Positions 1 to 10,509 of a stretch of DNA of 64,000 bases are shown one piece after another. Both the position numbers and the translations under genes were made by a program. The DNA is taken from NCBI RefSeq assembly GCF_002865645.1, contig NW_020194589.1, forward strand, positions 2,331,750 to 2,395,749, written 5' to 3'. How positions within the stretch are numbered: the stretch's first letter is position 1; each line of letters starts with the position of its first letter. This stretch comes from Hyaloscypha bicolor E. Its lineage: Eukaryota > Ascomycota > Leotiomycetes > Helotiales > Hyaloscyphaceae. The notes under the pieces are model-generated. The model had not been told where the DNA came from, did not search any database, and saw only the letters and a list, made by a program, of their open reading frames with translations.

Positions 1-1
1 T

Positions 2-256
2 TGGAATTACTCCAACGCGGAAGAACCATCTCAGATCCGGCTCAAGGGTGGTGTCTTCGGACACCATTTAAGTAGCTATATAAGCAGGTACTTGCAAATT
101 CTCACGGAGGCCGACAGCGAAGGCCAGATCAACGCTCATTTGGAAGTTGGTACCAGCTGCAGCAGAATTCAGTTCATTCGACAAACGGGCACCGACTTGG
201 ATTCTTCCATTTCAGAGAAGGTATCACCGGGAGGCTTGAGGCTTAGTAAAAGTTAG
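2..256 (+). other. Possible 3' coding end of a gene entering from the left
   Basis: A reading frame is open from base 2 to a TAG at 254-256 (84 codons) with no start inside the window. It could be the last exon of an upstream plus-strand gene. The translation has no motif I recognise, so it may equally be chance in non-coding DNA. Bases 257-475 would then be the intergenic space and leader of the following J-protein gene. Confidence 0.25.
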
Positions 257-475
257 GCATCAGCGGTACCCCCCAGCCCGTACCATCGCATGATGCAAAG
301 GTAAAGGTGAGTTATATTCATGATTCCCATAGACAGGCAGTGAAGGAAGGAGTGATCATGAAGTTGGTGGAATGAGTCAGCAACTGCACTAGACTGAATT
401 GGTGCTTCGCGACTAGAAAATCAACTGAACTGCAACACCACTTCACTTTTCTCTAAGACCACATCAACAGTCGGC

Positions 476-1399
476 ATGGCTAACAACGATCTGCTCAAAT
501 GGGTCACCAGCGATGTCGACTTCTACGAGCTCCTTGGTATCGCGTTTGAGAACTGTTCTGAATCAGAACTCCGTCGCGCATATCGCAAGACAGCGCTGAA
601 ATACCATCCCGATAAGGTGGGCAAAAATTTCGACCCAGAGAAATACGAACTGTTCCAGGCTGCGAACGATGTACTCAGTGATCCAGAATTGAAGGCGAAG
701 TACGATGGTCACCGACAAGCCAAGCTCCAAAGACAGAGGGCTAATGAGCTGTTTGAGGGCAAGAGGCGGCAAATGAAGGAGGATCTTGAGGCGCGTGAGC
801 GAGGCGGAGCCACAGCTGGTGTCAAGAGGTCGAGGGAAGATGATGAGATGCAACAAGAGCTGAGGAAGTTAGCTGAGGAGGGAAGGAAGAGGAGAGCCGC
901 AAGGGCATCTATGATGGCAGAGACCGCTTCCTCCCCAGCGCCAGTCCCGCGCAAGGAAGCCACACAAGAACCAGTCAAAGAACCAGTCGAAGAACCAACG
1001 AAAGAAGGATCAGCAGCCATAACTGAAGATCAACCCGAAGAAGACGAAATCGAGCGACTAGAACGAAGGATACGGGAAGCTGAGCAGGCCAAAGCAAAGC
1101 GAAAAGCAGAGAAGAAAGCCCGGAAGAGTGGAATCTTTGTCCCTTCTGACTCTCCAGCTGTTCCAGAAGCTGGGCTAAAGATGGCAGACCGAGACACATT
1201 TACACCCATCAAACGCCCCGATATCTTCAAAGGACCGAAAGCTGACGAGAAGCCTTCAGCATCACCGAAATTCTCCTTCTCTCCAAGTACACCCAAGAAG
1301 AATGACTTTGCAGCTACGATGGCTAGATTAAGGGCTGCTGAGAAACAGAGAATAGAGGAAGACATCTTGCAGAAGGAAGCCGCAGAGACTGTGAAGTAA
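476..1399 (+). CDS. J-domain protein, Cwf23/DNAJC17 type (spliceosome-associated)
   Basis: Single-exon gene of 307 aa. Residues about 14-80 form a J domain with the HPD tripeptide at 44-46, the motif that stimulates Hsp70 ATPase. Directly after it comes a basic stretch ending in [10 protein letters not shown]. This KR-rich helix with 'DLEARER' is typical of the DNAJC17/Cwc23/Cwf23 family, J proteins that associate with the spliceosome. The rest is charged and low in complexity (KEE/KKA-rich, coiled-coil propensity at about 185-215). I see no RRM, which some relatives carry at the C-terminus. The start is the first ATG after a stop-containing leader and gives a complete J domain. The gene converges on IBA57, with 164 bp between the stops. 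A J-domain function is certain; assignment to the splicing subfamily is inference from the post-J helix. Confidence 0.82.
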   Translation: MANNDLLKWVTSDVDFYELLGIAFENCSESELRRAYRKTALKYHPDKVGKNFDPEKYELFQAANDVLSDPELKAKYDGHRQAKLQRQRANELFEGKRRQMKEDLEARERGGATAGVKRSREDDEMQQELRKLAEEGRKRRAARASMMAETASSPAPVPRKEATQEPVKEPVEEPTKEGSAAITEDQPEEDEIERLERRIREAEQAKAKRKAEKKARKSGIFVPSDSPAVPEAGLKMADRDTFTPIKRPDIFKGPKADEKPSASPKFSFSPSTPKKNDFAATMARLRAAEKQRIEEDILQKEAAETVK

Positions 1400-1563
1400 T
1401 TGTGTACTTTTGGGATATTGAGGCTCATGATAATTTTAGCATGGCGTTGGGGATCCTCAGTTGATTTGCTATACCCTGATTGTAGATTTACAAAATACAA
1501 TTGCAGCCATAGTGCCCGTATCTGAAGTTCCATGTCCCCGTCATTCACCTTGAAGGCATATCT

Positions 1564-2742
1564 CTACTGCTTTGTGAGATGCCATGGAGGCACGAATGCC
1601 TTAACTTTTACTATCTCCTGGCCATCCTCACCATCCAATTCCAGCTTGAACTCATCGCTTTCCTTGTAGCCTCCACCTTCTCCTGATACCTGAACATCAG
1701 TCATAATCTCTAGTCGACAAAGACCCAACCCAATGTTACCAACACCACCCAACCATTTGCCGGCGCTGCGTCCCCTCTTCTTGACCCTTCCAATACTCGT
1801 CTCCCTAGGAATTTTCTCGACACCCAACTGTTTCTCTGGCAGATACTCCAAGATTTCTGGCAAGCTCTCACCAATCCCATAAAGCATAACCGGCAGTACC
1901 CTCTTCCTCACCACGCCCGTATGATGCGTCCTAATCGTCAACTCCTGTCCAACATAGCACCCTTTCCTGTAGTCAATCCCTCCCATAAAATCAATATTGC
2001 TCTCCTGCGGCAACGCACTCTCCCTGACCAACTCATCCTGACCCTCCGGGACACCCTTCAGGTACCTCCTAATCCTATAACTCTCCTCGTCCGTCTCCTC
2101 CATCTCAACCTCCGGCTTCTGGTCCCCAGGTAAGATCAACCGTCTCCCCATTCCCGGCGCTCTTGTGTCCTCACCTCCCACCTCTTCACCCGCTTCCCTT
2201 GTTTCAACCGATTGACCTCCCAGCGAATGCGCAGTCCACTCTCCCGTCCCTTCCTCCCAAACACTCCAAACCTTCCTCTCTCCCACGTCAAGAACCTTGA
2301 CCTCAAACTTCGCCCGGAGCTTGTAGCGTTTAATATGCTTCGCCAGCCTCTCAACCTCCTTCCCATCAACTTCAATCAACCAGCTCCCTTCCCCCTTTCC
2401 CTCCCTCAAATCAGGATAAATAAAAACATCATTCAGCAAGCGTCCCTGCGCATTCAGGAACGCAGTGTAGAACCCGGATCTGCGGGGGGTGGAAGGGAAG
2501 AGATTGGCGGTTATGACGCCTTGTAGGTAGTGTGTTGAGTCTGGGCCGGAGAGGGAGATCAGGCGGCGGGAGGACAGTTGTGCGTATGCTGCGCTTGGGG
2601 GTGGAGGAGGGTTTTGGCTTGAGAAGTAGGGTCGAGAAGAAGTGGTGGCGAGAGAGCTGCGGAGGGAGCGGGTGAGGCAATTGGTGCAGATGTATAGTCG
2701 GTCAAAAGTCCGGAGTAATGGAGTCGTGAGTCGGGGTTTCAT
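1564..2742 (-). CDS. IBA57: Mitochondrial iron-sulfur cluster assembly factor IBA57/CAF17
   Basis: Intronless gene of 392 aa. The family signature KGCYVGQE is at residues 260-267, with Cys262 the conserved cysteine of the COG0354/YgfZ family, related to the folate-binding GcvT aminomethyltransferases. IBA57 works with ISA1/ISA2 in the mitochondrial matrix to mature [4Fe-4S] proteins such as aconitase and lipoate synthase. The N-terminus (about 1-45) is rich in Arg, Ser and Thr with almost no acidic residues, as expected of a mitochondrial presequence. The GcvT-like fold begins near residue 52 (AQLSSRRLISLSGPD). A long acidic insert (about 175-225) separates the two halves, which is common in fungal members. 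The gene is convergent with the J-protein gene and in tandem with DCP2 upstream. Confidence 0.93.
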   Translation of the reverse strand: MKPRLTTPLLRTFDRLYICTNCLTRSLRSSLATTSSRPYFSSQNPPPPPSAAYAQLSSRRLISLSGPDSTHYLQGVITANLFPSTPRRSGFYTAFLNAQGRLLNDVFIYPDLREGKGEGSWLIEVDGKEVERLAKHIKRYKLRAKFEVKVLDVGERKVWSVWEEGTGEWTAHSLGGQSVETREAGEEVGGEDTRAPGMGRRLILPGDQKPEVEMEETDEESYRIRRYLKGVPEGQDELVRESALPQESNIDFMGGIDYRKGCYVGQELTIRTHHTGVVRKRVLPVMLYGIGESLPEILEYLPEKQLGVEKIPRETSIGRVKKRGRSAGKWLGGVGNIGLGLCRLEIMTDVQVSGEGGGYKESDEFKLELDGEDGQEIVKVKAFVPPWHLTKQ

Positions 2743-3204
2743 TTTGAGCTTCTAGTGAGGCAATGAGAGTGCTATGAGTGCGGTGATGGGAAGTGAAGTC
2801 TGTGATGGAGTGGCTTGCGGAAGTTTCGCTTGTGAAGCTTGATTTCTCAGCCTCGTAGTGGCGCCTGGCTCATTATTTATGGTTGGTTGGAGAAAGACTT
2901 TGAAGCCCAAAGAATGGAATAGTAATTTACGAATGCATTGGAGGTGAAATTTCTTTAAGTCATTGTCATGTCGGGCACTATTCCATGTATGCTAGGTTGT
3001 CCCAATTCATTGACTCATGTCCTCTTCCTCCCCAAAGCCCGCGAAATACCAAGCTAGCCGCTGCAAAATGCCCTTTCAATGCCAATTCCCGCCCCATGGT
3101 ATCTCAACATGTCCCTATAATTTAAGAAATCATTCAACATACTTTTCCTCTCTGATGCAACCATCATAGATAAATCAATGTGCGCCTCAAAGCGACTGCA
3201 GCAC
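2743..3204. other. Intergenic: IBA57 promoter side and DCP2 3' side
   Basis: This 462-bp stretch has no supported gene. It lies between the IBA57 start (both genes on the minus strand) and the DCP2 stop, so it should hold the IBA57 promoter and the DCP2 3' UTR. I see no repeat or clear regulatory motif. Confidence 0.6.
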
Positions 3205-5894
3205 CTACTTAGTTACAGCTCCCAAATAATTGAGTAAAAAGCTTTTGTCTGCAGGTGATATTGGAGCCTGGCTTCCACGACGAGATGGAGCCTCTCCTGA
3301 TGCAAGACTTCCCACACGGGACCTTACTGAAACACTTGCTGCTGGAGCCATCGGCTGCTGCGGTGTCGGATTGCTGGTTGGAATCCTCGGTACAGGATTT
3401 TGTTGAGTCGAAGCTTTTCCAAAGAGCGAAAGAAGCGTCTGCCTATGCTCGGCCGTTTGAGCAGGATGCACAGCCGTCGATGGTGGTGAGAGTGCTGGGA
3501 ATGCAGATTGAGGAAGAGGAGAAGGCTCAACAGCCTTCGAAGGCCCTGCCTGTGGACGCTTCAAAATCTGCGGCTGGAATGGCTTTTCTGGAGACTTCGC
3601 GGCCGGTGCCTGGCTTGTGGTATTGCGTGCATGATGCCCTCCATTTGCTTTTGTGTGTGCCTTATGACTGGACCCATTTCGTAAAGGTGCTTCATTATCG
3701 CTCAATTCCGAAGGCCTAGGGGGAATAGATAATGCTCTGAAAGGTAGATTGGCTTCTGGGTTTGATTCTGGTATGCTTCTGTTCTTGGTCGAATGGCCTG
3801 GTGTCCTCTTGTCATTCAGAAGAGCAGAGGTCGACGCAGCGTTTTGAGAAAGTGGCTCCACTGCAGACAATTCTACTGCTGATGGCGTTGCGCTAATGGG
3901 CAAGGCAGTCGCAGCAACAGGGATAGCAGGGACAGCCGCTGGAATCGCAGGACTTTTGAATATACTAAGTAACGCTGACCTCTGCTCATCACTGGGGGGC
4001 TGCCTTGGTGTAATCATGCTCGGTATAAGACCTGAACTCGCATTGGTTGAAAACCGATCATCAACGCGAGGCAGGTTAGCCGCTGGAGGCGTCCGGGAAG
4101 CATCTCCAGGCAATTCTTGCAGTGGAGGATGTGGTGAATGTGGTGGATGCATTGGTTCCTGCACATACCGTCGTAGTGGGAGGTCATTCGATGTCGAAGG
4201 ATTACCGTTTGCGTTTGCGTCATCCTTTTTACCCTTGAAAGCATTGAGAAGACTTAGGTGATGTCCTGTGAGCTTTGGTGGTGTTTGTCTCTGAATTGGC
4301 GGAATCATGGGTGCGTGGAGGCCTGGAAACTGGGGGTTGTTTAATGTCACAGAGAGTGTAGATGTAAGTTGGGGTGGCGGCTGCTGTGGAACCGGTGGAG
4401 GCATCATTGGACTGTGCACAGGTCCGCCTGTAAAGACAGCTGGCTGAACGTGAGGTGGGAGAGGTTGTGGATGGACTAGGTGTTGCGATTGATAAGAATG
4501 TGGATTTTCATGGGAATTCTGGATCTGCTGTCGACTTTGGTTGTACGCGTGGTTCGAGTAAGCTGGCTGCCTGTCATTTTGAAAGCTGGGTTGCTGATAG
4601 GAGAAAGTTTCATTTTGTGTCTGGATTGGAAACGTCGGCGGCGGTTGCATGGTTGAGAATTGGGGAGGGCGAGGGTGTTGATGATGTGGAGTTCGAGGCA
4701 TAGGAGCTTGGTCTAGAGTGTGTTCAAGAGGGGTCTGGGGTGTAAAATTTTGAGGTGGGCCTTGGTCCGAATTCATAGGTGGGCTTTTCAGCAAAGCCAA
4801 CAATGCATCTCCTCTTCCTGCTGGCTCTTTGGTCTGTTGCATTTGCAAAACTTGCTGTTGGAGTCTCAAAGACCTCTCGTCTAGCTCGAGATCCGATGTA
4901 GGGAGCGGTGAGGTTGTGTAGAGGCCAGCAGCGCCAGTCGGCTCTGTTCCTTGGTCCTCCTCTGTTTGAAGCTCGTCATGACTGACGGCGGCTGACAGAT
5001 ACTGATTTCTCGAATTTCGCTTTGCGTCTTGCTTCTTTTGCTCGATAATCCATTTCCGAAGTTGAACGAGAAATGGAGCAACATTATAGAACTTGTTGTC
5101 CCTCACAACATTCTCCTGTTGCTCTGGCCGACCCTTCTTTCTATACGCCGGCAGCTCAGAAAGGGGCCACCACTCGATCTTGCTAATCTCTTTTCTTGTC
5201 CGTGGCTCAAAATATGTGTCCATAGGAACATTTCTGAAGACGTAGAGCCGTATCTGTTGCTCCCGCATGGTAATCTCGATGTATTTGACATTCCGGTCTG
5301 CTGGCACTAAACCGGAAGTTTCAAGATTATATCCCGTCTCCTCATAAACCTCTCGTATAGCGCATGTCAGGTCATCTTCGTCGAGATTGATCTTGCCTCT
5401 CGGAAAACTCCAGTTGGCTCCTTTCTTCCACCCCTTCACCAGTATGGCTGAATCCATCGCTTCGTTCAGCATAATGGCTCCTCTCACAGGAACGCGGCTC
5501 TTGTATTGAAGAAAGTTCTCAAAGGCATTCATGTGTTCCTCTGGAGTGTAAGTCGAGAGTGTGGGACAATGGGCAAACATTCGTTCACAGAAGCGGCGGA
5601 GGTTCATGGACGGCAAAGAAGGATCGAGGGGACGGATAAAATCTTCGTAGAACCATTGTGCCTCTTCAAGATGGAAGCATATCCGCTGGGCTTCAGACAG
5701 GTCTGCTAGGGGAAGGTTCAGTATAAACCGCGTGCTCAGGTCGTCCAGCCCTGAGAATGAATTAGCTACGACTAGACTGGACAAGGCTGGAGGAGGCCGG
5801 GCGGGCGAGATCATGAGCTCCAGCAAGCCCAAGCTCTGAAAATCTCAGCCATGAATTACTTACAGTCTTCTAGCTGCATTTTTCTTTCTGTCAT
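3205..5894 (-). CDS. DCP2: mRNA-decapping enzyme subunit 2 (Dcp2), two exons
   Basis: Catalytic subunit of the cytoplasmic decapping complex; it removes m7GDP from mRNA 5' ends and works with Dcp1 and Edc3 in P-bodies. Exon 1 is 5894-5864 and encodes MTERKMQLED plus one base. The intron is 5863-5751 (113 bp, GTAAGT...CAG). Exon 2 is 5750-3205, and the split codon gives W11 in QLEDWLDDL, the conserved Dcp2 N-terminus. The protein is 858 aa. The N-terminal regulatory domain is at about 11-85 (EEAQWFYEDFIRPLDP). The Nudix box is at about 129-151 (GKIN...REVYEETG) with the metal-binding Glu residues. The long disordered C-terminus carries five short leucine-rich helical motifs (ALLALLKSP, LSLLNAFKG, ALLSIFKSP, TLLSLFGKA and the terminal FLLNYLGAV). 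These resemble the HLMs that bind the Edc3 LSm domain in fission yeast. Starting at the ATG inside the intron would lose the conserved start. Confidence 0.96.
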
Positions 5895-6709
5895 GTTGTC
5901 TTGCCTTGACGAGCATGTCCACGACTCGAGGGTTAAGGCGCGGAGAACGCGCAGCCAGATCAGGTCCTTGCCGGATGAAGCTGCAACTTGATGATCTGTT
6001 GATGCCAAACAGTGGCAAAAGTTGGGGACTCGATAGGGGATTACGAGGCTCGTCCAAGGGTGATAGATGTGCGTTCGATGGGATGAAGCTGCGAGAAGGT
6101 GGTTGGTTGCGAGACATATGGGAGGTGTTCTTTCGATGATCTTGCGAGCGCACAACGCGTGGCTGTGCACGTTCCAGATTTGGGTGGCGGGGGCTGTGGC
6201 TTCAACGTGCCTTCTGAAAACAGCTTAGCCGCCGAGTAATTCGAGGGCGGTGAGCTGATCTTGTTTGGGAGCCACAAGTGCCACAGCTCGCAGGCTGGCT
6301 GACGTAGCTGGACAGGGGCAATCAGCAGTGAATGCCGTGAAACTTGGATAACAAATGCACCACGCCTATCGTCTACGATAGTCTCAAACTCACAATCAAG
6401 CTTAAACGGGAAACGAATCATTCTATTTCCATAAAAAGCCATGCTACCCCTTCAAGTTTCTTCTCCAATTTCCGCGTCTACCACTTTGAAGCCAAGAATA
6501 GTACGCGCGAGACTGTCTCACAATCCAGACAACGCCTACCAGTCGAAGCTGAAGTCTTGCCATCACGAGAGACAAGCAGACGAAGCAAGCGCACCATTGC
6601 CGCCACCTCTAGAACTCTGATTCTGAGCTACTACCACCGTTCCAACTATTAAAGGGCATTCCCCATCAACACACTCCTCAATTACAATTCTTCCAACAAT
6701 ACTGCAATC
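5895..6709. other. Divergent promoter region between DCP2 and the DUF4112 gene
   Basis: This 815-bp spacer separates two divergently transcribed genes and must hold both promoters. Several short ORFs occur on both strands, but none has recognisable content. The stretch from about 6430 to 6700 is rich in C and short CT/CA runs, as expected of a fungal 5' leader before the ATG at 6710. Confidence 0.6.
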
Positions 6710-7879
6710 ATGACGTCCATGATCGCAAAGTACATCAGCAAGAAGGTGTTGGGAGAGACCATGCAGAATAACTTTGGCAAGGAGGTAATTCAGACGTACC
6801 TACAGGTTTTTACGGCAAAGCTAACCCTTGATTTAGGACCCATACTTCGAGACCGTTCCTGCGACCCGTTTAGATGGCCGGCCATCCAGCAAGAAGGGGA
6901 AGAAGAGACGCAAGGCCTTACCCGCCGGTATCTCTGAACATGATGCCAAAATTCTGACCAAGGTCAAACGGCGAGCATATCGTCTTGATATGAGTCTGTT
7001 CAATTGCTGTGGAATCAGGTTTGGCTGGTCCTCTGTCATCGGTATTATTCCAGGGTAAGTTGAAACTTTGCGTTTGATCATACGATTTGCTGACTGTCTC
7101 CTCCAGTATCGGTGATGTTATCGACGCATTCATGGCTATGATGGTTTTGAGAACGTGCCAGCAGGTCGAGGGCGGCCTCCCAAATCCGGTCAGGGTGAAA
7201 ATGTTGTTCAATATTGTACTGGACTTTGGCATTGGACTTGTTCCTTTCCTAGGAGATATTGCAGATGGTCCGTAACCCCAAACTCCCCCAGTCTCGCTGC
7301 GCTCGAGTATTTTACTGATCTCCATCCTCTCCATCCTTTGTTTATGGCCATGCTTCGAGCGCAGCGAGGCCGGGGGTTTGGGGGCTTGCCCCTATAAATG
7401 GCTTTTTGCACTGTAATCACACTAACAGTTGAATAGCTTTATTCCGCGCAAATACCAGGAATGCCGTCGAACTTGAGAAGTTTCTTCGCGCAAAGGGTGA
7501 ACGAAACCTCAAGGCTCAGGGACAGCCTCTACCGCAGGTCGACCCTTCAGACCCCGACGAATTTGATCGCCAAATGAGAGTAGAACATGGACCACCACCG
7601 CAATACACGACAGCACCTCCAACTAGACAAGGCACACAGCCTCCGAACAGACAAGGCACACAAACGCAGAACGACAGTGGACGGCCAGGACCTTCTCACC
7701 AGGATGATGTACCAGAACAGAGAAGCGGCGGCCTTTTCAGTGGTTTCGGAAGTAAGAAGAAGCAGCCCGACGTTGAACGTGGTGACGAAATGATGAGACG
7801 CCAAGATGCACCTCTACCAAGCCTTCCAAAGAATGATACCCAACGGAACCCGTCCACGCTCCAGAAGAACCAATATTAA
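6710..7879 (+). CDS. DUF4112 membrane protein, four exons
   Basis: Exons are 6710-6784, 6837-7054, 7107-7267 and 7437-7879; phases match and give 298 aa. The core from about residue 70 to 175 is a DUF4112 domain. It has a small hydrophobic segment around 'GWSSVIGIIPGIGDVIDA', then 'MLFNIVLDFGIGLVPFLGDIADALFRANTRN', the most conserved part of the family, with glycine/aspartate-rich hairpins between membrane segments. A basic stretch (KKGKKRRK) precedes the domain. The C-terminal 110 residues are polar, Pro/Gln-rich and disordered. The molecular function of DUF4112 is unknown to me, though fungal members are single-copy membrane proteins. Intron 3 (169 bp) is longer than the other two (52 bp each) and contains a large GC-rich inverted repeat, described separately. 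Confidence 0.88.
7276..7384. repeat. GC-rich inverted repeat inside DUF4112 intron 3
   Basis: The left arm at 7276-7306 and the right arm at 7355-7384 are imperfect reverse complements. They share the block TCGCTGCGCTCGA exactly (13/13), plus a CCCCAAAC-containing end. The loop is about 48 nt. The arms are much more GC-rich than the intron around them, and a short GGGGCTTGCCCC palindrome follows directly. Confidence 0.85.
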
Positions 7880-8629
7880 TGGCGCTGGATTTGGATTCAG
7901 TGGCAGCATATTTTGCTTGCAAAATGGCGCGTTCCTTTCCATATGACGTTTCCGAGGCGTTTTCCATATTTGAGATTCGAGTCCTGTAAAGATTTGGAGT
8001 AGATACCCATAATAAAGATAATTCTGAATCGGAATTTGATCCACCATAACTCTTTCCGCAGTGACTTGTCTAGGTCGCGGTGGAGAAAGGAAGCAGTACT
8101 ATGGTTTCTATCTTCCAAGCTAGATATTTCAAATGCTTCAACTCTGATTGTTCCCTGGAGTTACGGGACATTCAAAGTCAAGTAAGTCCCTTCGACTGTC
8201 CTCAATAGCCATGGAGCATTGCTATCCCCCAGAGATGAATGTCCCTTGTCCACAGCGAGCCTGCACCAGCTGGTATCCAGTTGCTTAGTGAAACCTGAAT
8301 CATCAAGACTGGGAGTCTCCACTTCAAAACAAGACCATCAGCAACGGTTCGTCCAAAAGATCTGATAAGGCGGGCGGCTGCAAGGTGAATTCTTGCAGGC
8401 ATTCTGAGTGGTCAATTTGTGCCCAGCCTCGCCCATTTCGCGGTCTCAGGTCCGACGCGTTGAAAACCCCTGCTAGTCGTGTTTTCCTCACGTGAGTTGG
8501 AGCACTTAAGCCTTCAACCTGCCCTTCTTTTGCTTTACTTTTTGTCAACACCAACAGCTTCGACAACTCCGAACCCTTCCTACCCCTCCACCTGACACGA
8601 TCCTTCCTCTACTTAATCAATCAATCAGC
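7880..8629. other. Intergenic region with the RNR2 promoter
   Basis: This 750-bp spacer lies between the DUF4112 stop and the RNR2 start, two genes in tandem. Short ORFs on the minus strand have no recognisable product. The RNR2-proximal part contains an ACGCGT box at 8455-8460 and a CACGTG at 8489-8494. A CT-rich tract (about 8510-8610) typical of highly expressed fungal promoters comes just before the ATG. Confidence 0.65.
8455..8460. promoter_or_regulatory. MluI cell-cycle box (ACGCGT) in the RNR2 promoter
   Basis: Exact ACGCGT, 170 bp upstream of the RNR2 ATG. This palindrome is the core site of the MBF transcription factor that activates S-phase genes, ribonucleotide reductase among them, in yeasts. 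Binding in this organism is inferred from the motif and the target gene. Confidence 0.6.
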
Positions 8630-10072
8630 ATGACTTCTCAAGTAACTCCTTCCAAGGCGGTACGTTCTTAATTGCCACCGCGACTACCCTCACCTTCGCG
8701 TCGTCCCAAGTTCATTTGCTAATCCAAACATAGGCTGCATCTGCCATTGAGGGCCTGAAGATGGGTGACTCGCCTGCTAAGAAGCTCAACTTCGAGGCCG
8801 TCGGCAAGGAGAACATACCCTTCAATGCCGACGCGCCGGTTGTTGACGACATCGAGATCAAGAAGCCCATCGTCGAAGAGGTCAAGACCGAGAAGACAGT
8901 GGTAGCAGTTGCACCAACGATCAAGCCAGAGGAAGCTGATGAGCCACTTCTCCAAGAGAACCCTCAACGCTTCGTTCTCTTCCCGATCAAATACCATGAG
9001 GTTAGTCGCGTCGACGCGTTAACGCGTAAACTACTAAGCAATGGCTGACATTCTTCTGCTACAGATCTGGCAGATGTACAAGAAGGCTGAGGCTTCTTTC
9101 TGGACCGCCGAAGAGATTGATCTCTCAAAGGATCTCCACGACTGGAACAACAGGCTCAATGACGACGAGCGATACTTCATTTCACACGTCCTTGCATTCT
9201 TCGCAGCATCGGATGGAATTGTCAACGAGAACTTGGTTGAGCGTTTTAGCGGAGAGGTTCAGATTCCCGAGGCTCGATGCTTCTACGGATTCCAGATCAT
9301 GATGGAGAACATCCACTCTGAGACATATTCTCTTCTCATCGACACATACATAAAGGAGCAGGCTCAACGCACATATCTCTTTAACGCCATTGAGACCAGT
9401 GAGTTTTGACGCGTAAATCTACATGTCTCCATTTTCTAACGCGTCATATCAGTCCCTTGCATCAAAAAGAAGGCCGACTGGGCAGTCCGCTGGATCCAAG
9501 ACAAGTCCTCTACCTTCGCTCAGCGTCTTGTGGCCTTCGCAGCTGTTGAGGGCATCTTCTTCAGTGGTTCATTCGCCTCCATCTTCTGGCTGAAGAAGCG
9601 TGGTCTCATGGCTGGTCTTACATTCTCCAACGAGCTCATCTCCCGTGACGAGGGTCTCCACACCGACTTTGCCTGCCTTCTCTTCTCCCACCTGAAGCAC
9701 CGCCCAAGCAAACAAGCCGTCCAAGATGTCATCACCGAGGCCGTCGAGATTGAGCAGGAATTCTTGACTGAAGCTCTTCCTTGCGCTCTTCTCGGCATGA
9801 ACTCGGCTCTCATGAAGCAGTACATCGAGTTCGTTGCTGATCGTCTCCTTTTGTCTCTCGGCAACGAGAAGGTCTACAAGGTTTCCAACCCGTTCGACTT
9901 CATGGAGAATATCTCCCTTGCCGGCAAGACCAACTTCTTCGAGAAGCGTGTCGCTGATTATCAAAAGGCAGGCGTCATGGCTGGCACACAAAAGAAGCAT
10001 GAGGACACCGCTGCCCAGACTGAGGCCAAGGCAGAAAACGGTGGTGACTTCAACTTCGATGAGGACTTCTAG
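8630..10072 (+). CDS. RNR2: Ribonucleotide reductase small subunit, four exons
   Basis: This class Ia R2 subunit houses the diiron-tyrosyl radical cofactor needed to reduce ribonucleoside diphosphates to dNDPs. Exons are 8630-8659 (10 codons), 8734-9000, 9065-9398 and 9453-10072, giving 416 aa in continuous phase. The R2 core starts at about residue 78 ([33 protein letters not shown]). Metal-ligand regions are visible in the ENIHSETY and [16 protein letters not shown] helices. The C-terminus ends FNFDEDF, the acidic tail that docks on the large subunit. The N-terminal about 75 residues are an acidic regulatory extension. All expected residues of the active fungal R2 (Rnr2-type, not Rnr4-type) appear present. 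Introns 2 and 3 hold MluI boxes (see separate entries), and one more lies in the promoter. Confidence 0.98.
9014..9027. promoter_or_regulatory. Two ACGCGT boxes in RNR2 intron 2
   Basis: ACGCGT occurs at 9014-9019 and again at 9022-9027, only 2 bp apart, inside the 64-bp second intron. A paired spacing like this is often seen for MBF-type sites. Function is inferred. Confidence 0.5.
9409..9444. promoter_or_regulatory. Two ACGCGT boxes in RNR2 intron 3
   Basis: ACGCGT occurs at 9409-9414, ten bases into the 54-bp third intron, and at 9439-9444 near its 3' end. With the pair in intron 2 and the promoter copy, this makes five exact boxes within about 1 kb. Confidence 0.5.
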
Positions 10073-10509
10073 ATGTCTTCGTCTCTAATATTTGGGTCTG
10101 TCGGCGTTGGTATCTCGCCTCTGTATATTTTGCATTGCATATTTCTTCTTTTCTTACGCTTCTTTGCATAGATGGCGAGGTCGCCGGGTGCAGACGTGGT
10201 ACTCTTGTTTGTTCTGGACATACACCTTGGGCGTTACGGGAGTCTGGACACGAATCATGGGCGATGGTGATGAGATGAGATGAGCTGATAGGATAAAGAA
10301 GCAGCAGGAATGAAAAAAGATTCGAATATTTTTTCGGTATTGTGACTTGGTGCAACGTAATGCAAGCCCATCCTCTAAAGCTATTCGTTCTTAGCAAAAG
10401 GCCATGCCACTCCCTGAACTCCGTCCATGCATCCTTTGAACTCCGAGGTCCTTCTGATCACAAAGTCCACGAAGCTCTGGCTCATCTCAATGAAATCTTC
10501 GAGCACAAG
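10073..10509. other. 3' space between convergent RNR2 and SRP9 genes
   Basis: This 437-bp stretch lies between two convergent stop codons and should contain both 3' UTRs. It holds T-rich runs near 10,140-10,150 and A-rich runs near 10,310. No gene is supported. Confidence 0.6.

Noticed and set aside
12..256. Possible ribosomal-protein C-terminus at the left edge
   Set aside because: A few residues (KGGVFGHHLSSYI) loosely recalled such proteins, but no conserved block could be matched, so only a generic open frame is reported.
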